Source of the DNA: Thiothrix eikelboomii | Lineage (GTDB): Bacteria; Pseudomonadota; Gammaproteobacteria; Thiotrichales; Thiotrichaceae | Reading direction: 5' to 3' | Length of the DNA: 64,000 nucleotides | NCBI RefSeq assembly: GCF_900167255.1 | Contig: NZ_FUYB01000019.1 | Span: forward strand, 32,916 to 96,915 | Part shown: in pieces, positions 19,884 to 28,557 of the stretch | How positions within the stretch are numbered: the stretch's first letter is position 1 | Layout of the letters: every line of letters starts with the position of its first letter | The notes under the pieces: model-generated | Database searches by the model: none | What the model saw: only the letters and a program-made list of their open reading frames with translations | Told to the model about the DNA's origin: nothing | Translations under genes and position numbers: made by a program

Positions 19884-21432
19884 CGATCCTACGGTCTCGG
19901 TTCACCATGAGGGTTAATCGCAATATCCCCTCGGTGCGTTCTGAACGTAGAGAGAGATCCTGAGTCGCGACTTCGTTTTGGTCTGCGGGCAGGATCAGTT
20001 CTACGTCATCCACAATCATCCGAACAGTGCGTGTCAGGTCAAGTCCACGGAACGCCACCCTCTGATGCTCGGATCCCGCACGACCAGGAGCGAGGATGAT
20101 GCGCAATAGCGTTCCATCGTTTGGGTAGCTGGCTTCGCGAACGAGAACGGCAGGGAAATCTACTTCGCAGATTTCGGGAGCGGCAAGCATGGCATCGTTC
20201 CACGGCTTATCATACATTTGCCGAAATCCGTCGCGGGGGCAAATCCGTGCACCCGCGATCAGGGCATTACCGATCAGGGCAGTTGTGTAACCTACGCTTG
20301 AAAGGTCATCGTTACGCGGATAGAAGTAACCGCCATTCTTCCAAGTTGGTGCGAGATATTTATCGGCGTAGGCTAGAAGACCGTTCAGCGTTTCTGTGTC
20401 ACCGACTTCAGCGGCGGCGAGTGCCAACGTCCCAAAAATATGAACCCCGACCATCATCGGATCAGTCGCATGGTGACCTGGATTGTGCTGGTATTCTTTG
20501 TACTTAGCAAAGTAGCCCGCAAGATTCACGCCCAGTGTGCCATCGTCCATACGGCGTAGAATCTGGTCACGAGCACGCGGATAGACCATCTCAACATATT
20601 CTGGTGCCCAAGTGTGCATGACCGAAGCCCAAGCAACAGCCGTAATGCCTTCATTGTTATCTTCGGATTCCTCATAGATGAAGTCGTTTTGCCGTTTGCG
20701 GAACAATATCGGAAGATCGGCTTTAGGGTCTTTGCCAAACATGGTGCTACGCCTCTGCCACTGATCCTTGAACTTAGGCACTGTGCGGGTCGCCAAGTCT
20801 GTGCCGTGGGTATGGTCATAATGCATAAATCCCAAGATCGGGAATTGATTGCAATAGACGAAGATCCCATTCGGCTCGCACTCGCAGCCAATGAAGTCGT
20901 TACGTGCGAATTCATCATAGATCACCTGTGCAAGTTTGCTGTGATCATAGGGGAAATCTTCTGGGCCCATGCCTCGGAAAACTGGGCGGAACTGGAAGGT
21001 CAACGAACCGGGTGTATCGAACCGCCTATCACGGTAAAACATGTCGTAAAGACCTACCATCATGAGAAGGTGGCCTGAATACATGACATTCTGGCGGATA
21101 ACCGGGTCGATCCACCCTTCACCAAGCGCACTCATATCGGGGTCAAGCACCTTGCTGCCACGGCTGGTTAGCTCCCAATAGCCCCAGACCTCCCAGCGCA
21201 TCATTTTGCCAATCAGTCGAGCCATCGTGTCGCGCCAGAGTTCGCGGTAGGCTGGGGTGTGATGAAACTGTGTCAATGACAATGTATAGGTCATGTAGGC
21301 CAGTTGATAACGATAGGCGTCGTCGCCTTCCTGACTGGGGTCATAGGGTCCCATGTCGGACCAATCGTTTGGCATCTGGCGAGACAGGTTCACGATGTGG
21401 CGTAAGTGACCAAGGGTCTTGTCGTCGAGCAT
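19873..21432 (-). CDS. Linalool dehydratase/isomerase-like enzyme
   Basis: The protein has 519 aa. It aligns by eye with linalool dehydratase-isomerase (Ldi) of Castellaniella defragrans, which interconverts geraniol and linalool and dehydrates linalool to myrcene. NVMYSGHLLMM (Met117, His121) matches the Ldi NIMYKGHL segment. CEPNGIFVYCN (Cys185, Cys194) matches the Ldi CEP...CN pair with the same nine-residue spacing. RWEVWGYWE and the YDHTHGTD segment also align. It is longer than Ldi, with about 100 extra C-terminal residues, and has no signal peptide, unlike Ldi. It follows the permease gene by 24 bases. The substrate is unknown; a tertiary or allylic alcohol is inferred from the family. 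Confidence 0.8.
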   Translation of the reverse strand: MLDDKTLGHLRHIVNLSRQMPNDWSDMGPYDPSQEGDDAYRYQLAYMTYTLSLTQFHHTPAYRELWRDTMARLIGKMMRWEVWGYWELTSRGSKVLDPDMSALGEGWIDPVIRQNVMYSGHLLMMVGLYDMFYRDRRFDTPGSLTFQFRPVFRGMGPEDFPYDHSKLAQVIYDEFARNDFIGCECEPNGIFVYCNQFPILGFMHYDHTHGTDLATRTVPKFKDQWQRRSTMFGKDPKADLPILFRKRQNDFIYEESEDNNEGITAVAWASVMHTWAPEYVEMVYPRARDQILRRMDDGTLGVNLAGYFAKYKEYQHNPGHHATDPMMVGVHIFGTLALAAAEVGDTETLNGLLAYADKYLAPTWKNGGYFYPRNDDLSSVGYTTALIGNALIAGARICPRDGFRQMYDKPWNDAMLAAPEICEVDFPAVLVREASYPNDGTLLRIILAPGRAGSEHQRVAFRGLDLTRTVRMIVDDVELILPADQNEVATQDLSLRSERTEGILRLTLMVNRDRRIDVR

Positions 21433-21456
21433 CTTGTTGTCCTCGTATGAAAGGTG

Positions 21457-22302
21457 TTAGCTGTCTTTGCTAGCTAGTTTCTGAAACCAATGAGCAATCA
21501 ATACCGCAGCAACCAACGCGCCACCAGTGAAGACCGGTTGTACCCAAGCATCAACACCCAGCAACGTCAGCCCAGATACAGCAACACTGACGAAAAGGAG
21601 ACCAATAAAAGTGCCAGGAATATTGAACTCGCCTGGGCGAATCGTCGTGGCACCCAAATAGGTACCGGCCAGTGCTGGTAGCACAAGATTCAGCCCGTTC
21701 ACTGGCACACCGCCGCCCTGTCTAGCCGTCAACACCACCGCCGCGATACCTGCGATCAGACCACCTAAAACGAAAGCAATAAATATCGTCCGGTCTACCC
21801 GAACTCCAATCAGATGGGCTGCTGTCGGATTGACCCCAATCGCATGGAGACGACGCCCAAACGATGTACGCTCAAGCAAAAACCAAACCGCGATGGAGAC
21901 TACGGCCGCAGTGAGGAAGAGCATCGGGAAAGGACCAAAGGATAAACGCCCAAGGTCGGTCAAGCCAGCAGGCATACCCGCAACGATAGCACGACCTTGC
22001 GCATAGCCACTGACAAGACCACCCAGCATGATTGCCAAGCTGAGCGTAGCGATCAGTGGGTCAGCACCGGCACGTACCAGTCCGCCGTTTACGGCACCAA
22101 ACCCTGCCCCGATGGTGATGACTATCAGGGCGGCCAATACCCAGTTCAGCCCCAGTGCACCAGTAAGTGGCACCTCTACCGAACCGATCAATCCAGCAAA
22201 GATAACACTGGCCATAACGGTAATGGAACCTGACGATATATCAATTTTCCCGGTAATGAGGGGCAATGTGAAAGCGGCTGCGAGCAGAAGCTGGATCGAC
22301 AT
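21457..22302 (-). pseudogene. ABC transporter permease (RbsC type), 5'-truncated
   Basis: Membrane permease of the BPD_transp_2 (sugar/nucleoside) class. The open frame from 22302 gives 281 aa, whereas family members have about 320-340. It starts directly at the region that is normally the second or third helix (LLLAAAFTLPLITGKIDISSGSI, matching the ITGGIDLSVGS motif), so roughly 40-50 residues are missing. About eight helices remain. Upstream sequence belongs to the reductase gene on the other strand, so the 5' end was removed by a deletion. No ATPase or binding-protein gene is nearby. It may be translated from the internal ATG, but is unlikely to work. Confidence 0.75.
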
Positions 22303-22308
22303 CGTACC

Positions 22309-23349
22309 TTGCGTTCAGCGGAGGTTCTGGCAGCGCAAGAGATCAGTTTACGACTGGGCACGAAGGTGACGGGGATCGACAGGGCAAGTCACACTGTTTT
22401 GACGGATATAGAGTCGCTCCACTATGACCGTCTGGTTTTTGCCACTGGGACTCGTCCGCGTGCGTTAGTCTTACCGGGTGCTGATCTGACGGGGCTTTAT
22501 ACACTGCGCGGAATCGAGGATGCGGATGCATTGGGCACAGCCCTGCAAGCTGCACACAATGTTGTCATCATTGGGGGTGGATTCATTGGCTTGGAGGTTG
22601 CCGCCACCGCCCGCACCAAGGGTCTGAGTGCAACAGTCATTGAGGCAGCGCCCCGCGTGATGGCACGCGCTGTTGCACCCGAGGTATCAAGATGGTTCGA
22701 GGCCATGCATCGTAGTATGGGAACACAGGTGCTTACAGGTGCAGGCGTTTCGGCAATCGAAGGGACAGTACGAGTCGAAGCCGTAATCTTGTCTGATGGT
22801 TCGCGCCTGTTGGCTGATCTGGTACTGGTAGGCATTGGCGCGGTGCCGAACGCGGAATTGGCTCTTGCTGCCGGTCTGCCTTGCCCGAACGGAATAGAAG
22901 TCGATGCCCAAGGGCGTACCTCTGACCCTGACATCTTTGCGGTGGGTGATTGTGCGTTACACCCTAACCCTTATGCAGGCGGACTGTTCCGATTGGAGAG
23001 TGTGCAGAACGCTATCGATCAGGCCAAAGTCGTAGCAGCAGCATTACTGGGTGAGACCGTGGCTTATAATGCTGTGCCGTGGTTCTGGTCTGATCAGGGT
23101 AATGTAAAACTGCAAACCACTGGATTGCCGATCAACCCTGATTCCCACGTGTTGCGCGGTAATCCAACAGAGGGTCGGTTCACTGTTTTTCATATTAGGG
23201 ACGGCGTAATCATTGCGGCAGACAGTGTGAACATGCCTGCCGATCACATGTATGCCCGTCGCCTTGTTGCTGCGCGAGCCACTGTTGCACCTACTACTCT
23301 CGCCGATCTCGGCATTCCACTGAAATCTCTGCTTGAGGCTACGCCATGA
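22309..23349 (+). pseudogene. Ferredoxin reductase of the P450 system, 5'-truncated
   Basis: FAD/NAD(P)-dependent reductase of the putidaredoxin reductase type. The NAD-binding site VVIIGGGFIGLEVAATA and the C-terminal FAD motif DPDIFAVGDCA are intact, as is the C-terminal domain (WFWSDQGNVKLQ). The N-terminal FAD Rossmann fold (GxGxxG plus the RPPLSK-type segment, about 65-70 residues) is absent; the frame begins at LRSAEVLAAQEISLRLGTKVTGID, which is residue 70 or so in relatives. Length is 346 aa against about 405-410. The only possible start is a TTG. It would normally feed electrons to the ferredoxin and P450 downstream. It overlaps the aldehyde dehydrogenase start by four bases. Confidence 0.8.
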
Positions 23350-24737
23350 ATCAAACCCTTTCCGTTCACTCCCCTTGGGATGGCCACTTACTAGATACGC
23401 TGCCTGTCTCGACCGAGGATGAAGTTGAGAAGGCTTTTGCCACGGCACAGGCATTATTCCGCGACCGCAAGAGTTGGCTACCAAAGATTGAGCGGGTCGC
23501 CATTCTGCGTCGCGCTGCTGCCATCGCTCGCAGTCGGCGCGATTCGCTGGCTTTACAAGTCGCCAGCGAATCGGGCAAACCCCTGCGCGATGCGCTGATC
23601 GAGATTGATCGGGGTATAGATGGGATCGAGCTGTGTGTGGAAACTCTCCGTGCAGAAGCTGGTCATGTCATACCGATGGACTTTAATGCCACTTCGGCAG
23701 GTCGTATCGCCTTTACGCAGAGGGAGCCTATCGGTGTAGTCTTGGCACTGGCTGCTTTTAATCACCCGTTCAATCTGGTGATCCATCAGGTTGCACCTGC
23801 TGTTGCGGCTGGAGCACCGGTAATCGTGAAGCCATCCCCCAAGACACCGTTGTCGTGCAAAGCAGTTGTGGATATTTTCCATGAAGCTGGGCTGCCACAG
23901 GGTTGGGCGCAGATGGTTCTCCCTCTTGAAGTGGATGTAATTGGTCGTATGGTCAGTGATTCGCGTGTGGCTTTCCTAAGTTTTATAGGGTCTGCCGCTG
24001 TGGGTTGGAAACTTCGGTCTATGCTGGCACCGGGCGCACGCTGTGCCCTAGAGCATGGTGGGGTTGCGCCAGTGATCGTAGCTGAGGATGCGGATCTGGA
24101 ACAAGCCATCCCGCGCATTGGTCGGGCGGGGTTCTGGCACGCAGGACAGGCATGTGTTTCCGTTCAGCGCATCTTTTGTGCGCAGTCAATTCTTGAGGAT
24201 CTGACGGCAGGGCTTTCGGGAGTCGCCGACCGAATGCTCATCGGCGATCCGACTAAACCCGAAACCGAGGTCGGCCCGCTGATTACCACTGCTGAGGCTG
24301 ACCGAATCGCATCGTGGGTTGATGCTTCGGGTGGGCGTATTGCCACAGGGGGCAAACGCCTGTCGCCTTCCACCTATGCCAACACCGTGCTGGTGAATCC
24401 TGACCCGATGGCTGATGTTTCGCGGCGTGAGGTCTTTGGCCCGGTCGTATGTCTGTACCCTTACGACGACATCAACGCGGCTATTGCCACGGCAAACGAC
24501 CTGCCATTTTCGTTCCAGGCCGCCGTGTTCAGTCGCAATATCGACACCGCCATGCACTGCTTCCGCCACCTTGATGGCACGGCAATCATGGTTAACGAAC
24601 ATCCACTGTTCCGGGTAGACTGGATGCCTTTTGCAGGCGCACGCCAGTCGGGGCTCGGGGTCGGCGGAATCCCACACTCCATCCGCGATATGCAGACCGA
24701 GAAGATGATGGTCTGGCGTTCGGATGCATTGAATTGA
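23346..24737 (+). CDS. NAD(P)-dependent aldehyde dehydrogenase
   Basis: ALDH-superfamily enzyme of 463 aa, full length. Catalytic residues are present: Asn139 (AFNHPFN, oxyanion), Glu236 (LEHGG) and the nucleophile Cys270 (HAGQACVSVQR). FGPVV and the C-terminal GIPHSIRDMQTEKMMV are also typical. It oxidises an aldehyde to an acid; in this operon, the semialdehyde from the next gene (aminotransferase) is the natural candidate. Its ATG overlaps the stop of the reductase gene, and the aminotransferase starts eight bases after it. The exact substrate is not evident. Confidence 0.88.
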   Translation: MNQTLSVHSPWDGHLLDTLPVSTEDEVEKAFATAQALFRDRKSWLPKIERVAILRRAAAIARSRRDSLALQVASESGKPLRDALIEIDRGIDGIELCVETLRAEAGHVIPMDFNATSAGRIAFTQREPIGVVLALAAFNHPFNLVIHQVAPAVAAGAPVIVKPSPKTPLSCKAVVDIFHEAGLPQGWAQMVLPLEVDVIGRMVSDSRVAFLSFIGSAAVGWKLRSMLAPGARCALEHGGVAPVIVAEDADLEQAIPRIGRAGFWHAGQACVSVQRIFCAQSILEDLTAGLSGVADRMLIGDPTKPETEVGPLITTAEADRIASWVDASGGRIATGGKRLSPSTYANTVLVNPDPMADVSRREVFGPVVCLYPYDDINAAIATANDLPFSFQAAVFSRNIDTAMHCFRHLDGTAIMVNEHPLFRVDWMPFAGARQSGLGVGGIPHSIRDMQTEKMMVWRSDALN

Positions 24738-24745
24738 GGTCAAAC

Positions 24746-26050
24746 ATGACGGAAACGCTTCTTAACCGCCGCAAGGCAGCCATTCCTGCCGGAGCTGCTA
24801 CTTCCCATCCGTTCTTCGTTGATCGTGCTGAAGGATCGGAGTTGTGGGACACGGACGGCAAGCATTATGTCGATTTCGTTGCCGGTATTGCGGTGATGAA
24901 CGTCGGCCACCGCCATCCGCGTGTCATGGCGGCTATTGCCGCGCAGATGGATCGCTATGCTCATGTCGCTTGGCCTGTCCAGCACTATGAGCCTTATGTT
25001 GCCGTCTGCGAACGATTGAACGCTGTGGCTCCTATCAATGATGCGGTATCCTTTCTGGTTAACACGGGAGCCGAGGCGACCGAGAATGCTGTCAAGATTG
25101 CACGCCTAGCGACGGGTCGATCTGGAATCATTGCCTTCACCGGCTCATTTCACGGTCGTACCAATCTGGCGTTATCGCTGACCGGCAAGGTTGCACCGTT
25201 GCGGGCAAGCTATCCGCATTTCCAGCCCGGTATTTTCCACATCCCCTTCCCGATACCTGATCACGGCACCAGCGAGGAAGAGTCCTTGCGTGCACTCGAT
25301 CACCTCTTCCGTGCTTCGATTTCGCCCGATCAGGTGGCGGCTATCCTAGTGGAGCCGGTGCAGGGCGAAGGTGGCTATTACATGGCTCCCCCAGCTTTCT
25401 TGCAGAAAATTCAACAGATTTGCTCCGATCACGGCATCCTGTTCATCGCCGATGAAATCCAGTCTGGCTTCGGTCGCACCGGCAAATTCTTTGCCATCGA
25501 GCACTCAGGAGTAGAACCTGACCTGATCCCGGTCGCGAAGGGCATCGGTGGCGGTCTGCCGCTGGCGGGGGTGATCGGTAAACGTTCAGTGATGGACAAG
25601 GTGATGCCAGGATCATTAGGTGGCACCTTTGCGGGCAATCCGCTGGCCTGTGCCGCATCGTTGGCGGTGTTCGATATTATCCGCGACGAAGGGTTGCTTG
25701 ATCGTGCTACTGCGATTGGGCAGCACTTGACGACGGCTCTGGCCCGTATCACAGCACGCACCGATGTGCCGCCAATAGGTGCTGTGCGTGGACTCGGTGC
25801 AATGGTGGCCTTCGAGGTATTCAAGACCGAAGACCACAGCGTACCTGATTCTGATACAACCAAGACTATCGCAACCAGAGCTGCGGCGGAAGGATTACTC
25901 GTATTGCCTTGTGGGTATTGGGGTAACACAATCCGCATTGCCCCGCCGCTGACCACAACGGATAAGCTGCTAGACGAAGGGCTTAACCGGCTTACACGCG
26001 CCCTGACGGGTTTGTACTCGAACACGATAAGGAAAGAGAACCATGCCTAA
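24746..26050 (+). CDS. Class III aminotransferase, GabT-like
   Basis: PLP enzyme of 434 aa, close in style to 4-aminobutyrate aminotransferase GabT: IPAGAATSHPFFVDRAEG, FVAGIAVMNVGHRHPRV, the NTGAEATENAVKIAR phosphate-cup region, FHGRTNLALSLTGK, EPVQGEGGYY, DEIQSGFGRTG and PVAKGIGGGLPLAGV with the PLP lysine. The ATG at 24746 follows GAGGT by five bases; a TTG at 24734 is less likely. It would turn an omega-amino acid into a semialdehyde for the upstream dehydrogenase. The ureohydrolase two genes on would supply such an amino acid. It overlaps the ferredoxin gene by eight bases. Confidence 0.9.
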   Translation: MTETLLNRRKAAIPAGAATSHPFFVDRAEGSELWDTDGKHYVDFVAGIAVMNVGHRHPRVMAAIAAQMDRYAHVAWPVQHYEPYVAVCERLNAVAPINDAVSFLVNTGAEATENAVKIARLATGRSGIIAFTGSFHGRTNLALSLTGKVAPLRASYPHFQPGIFHIPFPIPDHGTSEEESLRALDHLFRASISPDQVAAILVEPVQGEGGYYMAPPAFLQKIQQICSDHGILFIADEIQSGFGRTGKFFAIEHSGVEPDLIPVAKGIGGGLPLAGVIGKRSVMDKVMPGSLGGTFAGNPLACAASLAVFDIIRDEGLLDRATAIGQHLTTALARITARTDVPPIGAVRGLGAMVAFEVFKTEDHSVPDSDTTKTIATRAAAEGLLVLPCGYWGNTIRIAPPLTTTDKLLDEGLNRLTRALTGLYSNTIRKENHA

Positions 26051-26363
26051 GATAACTTTCATTCGCGCCGATGGTAGCCAGCAAGTGCTGGATGGTGCCG
26101 TGGGTCAATCGGTCATGCAACTGGCGACTGCACATGGCATCTCCGAGATCGAGGCCGATTGCGGTGGTGCCTGCGCCTGCGCCACCTTCCATGTTATCGT
26201 CGAACCTGATTGGGCGGGTCGCCTGCCACCACAAGGTGTAATGGAGGCCGATATGATTACGTTCGCGGCTGGGGTTACACCGACCAGTCGCCTGTCCTGC
26301 CAGTTGACGATCACAGACAACATGGATGGGCTGATTCTACATCTTCCCACTCAGCAGGTATGA
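26043..26363 (+). CDS. Putidaredoxin-type [2Fe-2S] ferredoxin lacking one cluster cysteine
   Basis: The protein has 106 aa with the fold and length of P450-linked adrenodoxin/putidaredoxin ferredoxins. Cluster ligands in this family are four Cys in the pattern C-x5-C-x2-C...C. Here Cys40, Cys46 and Cys86 are in place, but the third position is Phe49 (codon TTC at 26187-26189, one base from TGC). An extra Cys lies at 44. Loss of this ligand should prevent normal cluster assembly, unless Cys44 compensates, which is not expected. It overlaps the aminotransferase end and is followed by an ATGA overlap into the ureohydrolase gene. Confidence 0.88.
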   Translation: MPKITFIRADGSQQVLDGAVGQSVMQLATAHGISEIEADCGGACACATFHVIVEPDWAGRLPPQGVMEADMITFAAGVTPTSRLSCQLTITDNMDGLILHLPTQQV

Positions 26364-27316
26364 TAAGGATGACTTACAATCAACCTCTTGGTGGCAATGA
26401 AATGCCACGCTTCGGCGGAACACCCACGATGATGCGCCTGCCCGAGGCGAAGACAGCAGAGGGACTGGACGCCTGTTTCATTGGAGTACCCATCGACATT
26501 GGCGCTTCTTGGCGGGCGGGTACCCGTTTTGGCCCGCGCGCGATTCGGTCTGAAAGCTGCCTGCTGCGCCCTTTCAACGTGGCGACCGGAGCTGCACCCT
26601 TTGCCAGCCTCCAGGTGGCTGATATAGGCGATGTCGCAATCAATACGTTCAATCTTCCCGATGCTTGCCGCCGTATCCGCGAGGCTTATGTGGAGATACT
26701 ACGTCACCCCGTGCGTCCGATTACACTGGGCGGGGATCATTCGATCACTTATCCAATCCTTCAGGCCATTGCTGCCAAGCATGGCCCAGTGGCACTGGTT
26801 CACCTTGATGCTCATGCGGATGTCAGCGACACCATGTTCGGTGAAAAAATCGCTCATGGCACCACCTTTCGTCGCGCCCATGAGGAGGCCCTGATCCATC
26901 CTGAGTTAACCTTCCAAATCGGTCTACGCGGCACTGGCTATTCGCCCGATGACTTCAACTGGTCGCGCCGTCAGGGCTTCACCGTGGTGCCCGCTGATGA
27001 CCTTTGGGGCAAACATCTGACAACGTTGATCGACAGTATTAGGGGAAAAATCGGCGATGTGCCGACCTATTTTTCCTTCGACATTGATGCGCTAGACCCC
27101 TCCGTCGCCCCAGGCACCGGCACACCAGAGATTGGCGGACTAACGACATGGCAGGCGATGCAACTGATCCGGGGCTGTCGCGGGCTAAACATTATCGGCT
27201 GCGATGTTGTCGAAGTCTCTCCCTCCTACGACCTGTCTGGAAACACTGCGCTGACCGCTGCGAACCTCGCGTTCGAGCTTTTGTGCGTCATGCCTGGTGT
27301 TAAGTACAGTGTTTAA
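26360..27316 (+). CDS. Guanidino-acid ureohydrolase (agmatinase family)
   Basis: Mn-dependent ureohydrolase of 318 aa that splits a guanidino compound to an amine and urea. Metal-binding motifs are complete: GGDHS, LDAHADVSD and SFDIDALDPS. The N-terminus PRFGGTPTMMRLP, THGTTFRRA-like AHGTTFRRA and QIGLRGTGYSPDD follow the guanidinopropionase/guanidinobutyrase group (GpuA/GbuA) more than SpeB. A carboxylated guanidine such as 3-guanidinopropionate or 4-guanidinobutyrate is therefore the likely substrate type. The first ATG (26360) overlaps the ferredoxin stop; an ATG at 26369 is also possible. The P450 gene follows after 14 bases. Confidence 0.85.
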   Translation: MIRMTYNQPLGGNEMPRFGGTPTMMRLPEAKTAEGLDACFIGVPIDIGASWRAGTRFGPRAIRSESCLLRPFNVATGAAPFASLQVADIGDVAINTFNLPDACRRIREAYVEILRHPVRPITLGGDHSITYPILQAIAAKHGPVALVHLDAHADVSDTMFGEKIAHGTTFRRAHEEALIHPELTFQIGLRGTGYSPDDFNWSRRQGFTVVPADDLWGKHLTTLIDSIRGKIGDVPTYFSFDIDALDPSVAPGTGTPEIGGLTTWQAMQLIRGCRGLNIIGCDVVEVSPSYDLSGNTALTAANLAFELLCVMPGVKYSV

Positions 27317-27330
27317 TAGGAGGCTCAAAC

Positions 27331-28557
27331 ATGGATGCAACTAAAATCAACCTCACTGACCCAGCTTTCTGGCAGGGTCCGGTTAACTTTGAAGCCTTCG
27401 CCACTCTGCGTCGCGATCTGCCTATCAGTTGGCATGATTTCTGCGAAGGACCAGAGCATGGAATGACGGGGTTTTGGGCGCTTACCCGCTATGATGATAT
27501 TGTCACAGTCAGCCAGAACTCCAGCTTGTTCCGCAATCAGCCTTCAACCTATATCGGCGACCAGTCCGAGGAAGAGGCGCAACACGAAGGCTGGTTTCTG
27601 AATATGGATGGGCCACGGCATTTCATGCTGCGATCGGTGGTGCAGAAAATCCTGTCGCCGAAAGGCGTGGAACGCTACCGCGCCAATGCCGAAGCCCATG
27701 CTACCGCGCTGGTGCTGGCAGCCAAGGAAAAGGGCGAGGTCGATTTCGCCACCGACGTAGCTCAACCTTACCCTGTGGCAGTGATCTGCGATTTCCTTGG
27801 TGCGCCGCCGTCTGACCGCAAGCATATGCATTACCTGACCCAACATGCACTGGCGGGTGATGCCCCAGAGCTGGGTGGCCCCGCATCAGTAGCCTCGTAT
27901 TTCAAGGAGTTAAACGACTACGGCACAGCTTTGGCGCGTGAGCGTCGCCGCTCCCCAAAAGACGATTTTGTGTCTTACCTGCACACGGTTGAAGTGGATG
28001 GACGTAGATTTACCGATGAAGAAATTGGTGTCCAGTTCCAGCTTCTGGTGACTGCGGGCATGGAGACCACGGGCACGGTTGGCACTCACATGATGAGGCT
28101 TTTCATGGAAAATCCAGACCAGATGGCACTGTGGGCCACCGATCCTGATGGTCTGGCGGCAGGTGCCGTGGAAGAGATGGTTAGATTGATAACTCCCGTT
28201 ATGCATATGCGTCGCACAGCCGCCGAAGATACTGAGATCGCTGGTCAGAAAATCGCAGCAGGCGACAAAGTGGTCATGTGGTTTATCTCCGGCAACCGGG
28301 ACGAGACCAAGTTCCAGCATCCCGACCACTTCCACATCCAGCGTAACCCTAATCCGCATATGGGCTTTGGTGGTGGTGGGCGGCATACCTGCCTTGGAGC
28401 ACATTTGGCGAGGATGGAGCTTCCGATTCTTGCCAAGCTCACGCTGAAACATTTGAGCAGACCAGAACCAGCAGGCGAACCGGTTTACGTCGCTTCGCGC
28501 TTTGCCAATGGCATGTTGTCGCTGCCAGTGCGATTTAACCAAGGAGTACGGACATGA
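27331..28557 (+). CDS. Cytochrome P450 (soluble, class I)
   Basis: Soluble bacterial P450 of 408 aa, full length and with all key motifs: MDGPRHFMLR in the C-helix, the I-helix oxygen site AGMETT (242-247), ExxR (Glu282 to Arg285) and the heme loop FGGGGRHTCLG with the thiolate Cys354. A good AGGAGG lies nine bases before the ATG. It depends on a ferredoxin and reductase, which are encoded in the same operon but both damaged. It would hydroxylate the island's substrate, probably at a carbon of an alkyl or prenyl chain. The family number cannot be assigned by eye. Confidence 0.93.
   Translation: MDATKINLTDPAFWQGPVNFEAFATLRRDLPISWHDFCEGPEHGMTGFWALTRYDDIVTVSQNSSLFRNQPSTYIGDQSEEEAQHEGWFLNMDGPRHFMLRSVVQKILSPKGVERYRANAEAHATALVLAAKEKGEVDFATDVAQPYPVAVICDFLGAPPSDRKHMHYLTQHALAGDAPELGGPASVASYFKELNDYGTALARERRRSPKDDFVSYLHTVEVDGRRFTDEEIGVQFQLLVTAGMETTGTVGTHMMRLFMENPDQMALWATDPDGLAAGAVEEMVRLITPVMHMRRTAAEDTEIAGQKIAAGDKVVMWFISGNRDETKFQHPDHFHIQRNPNPHMGFGGGGRHTCLGAHLARMELPILAKLTLKHLSRPEPAGEPVYVASRFANGMLSLPVRFNQGVRT

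Noticed and set aside
22497..24743. Several minus-strand open frames of 110-185 codons across the reductase and aldehyde dehydrogenase genes
   Set aside because: They are shadows of the plus-strand genes; long antisense frames are expected in this G+C-richer island.
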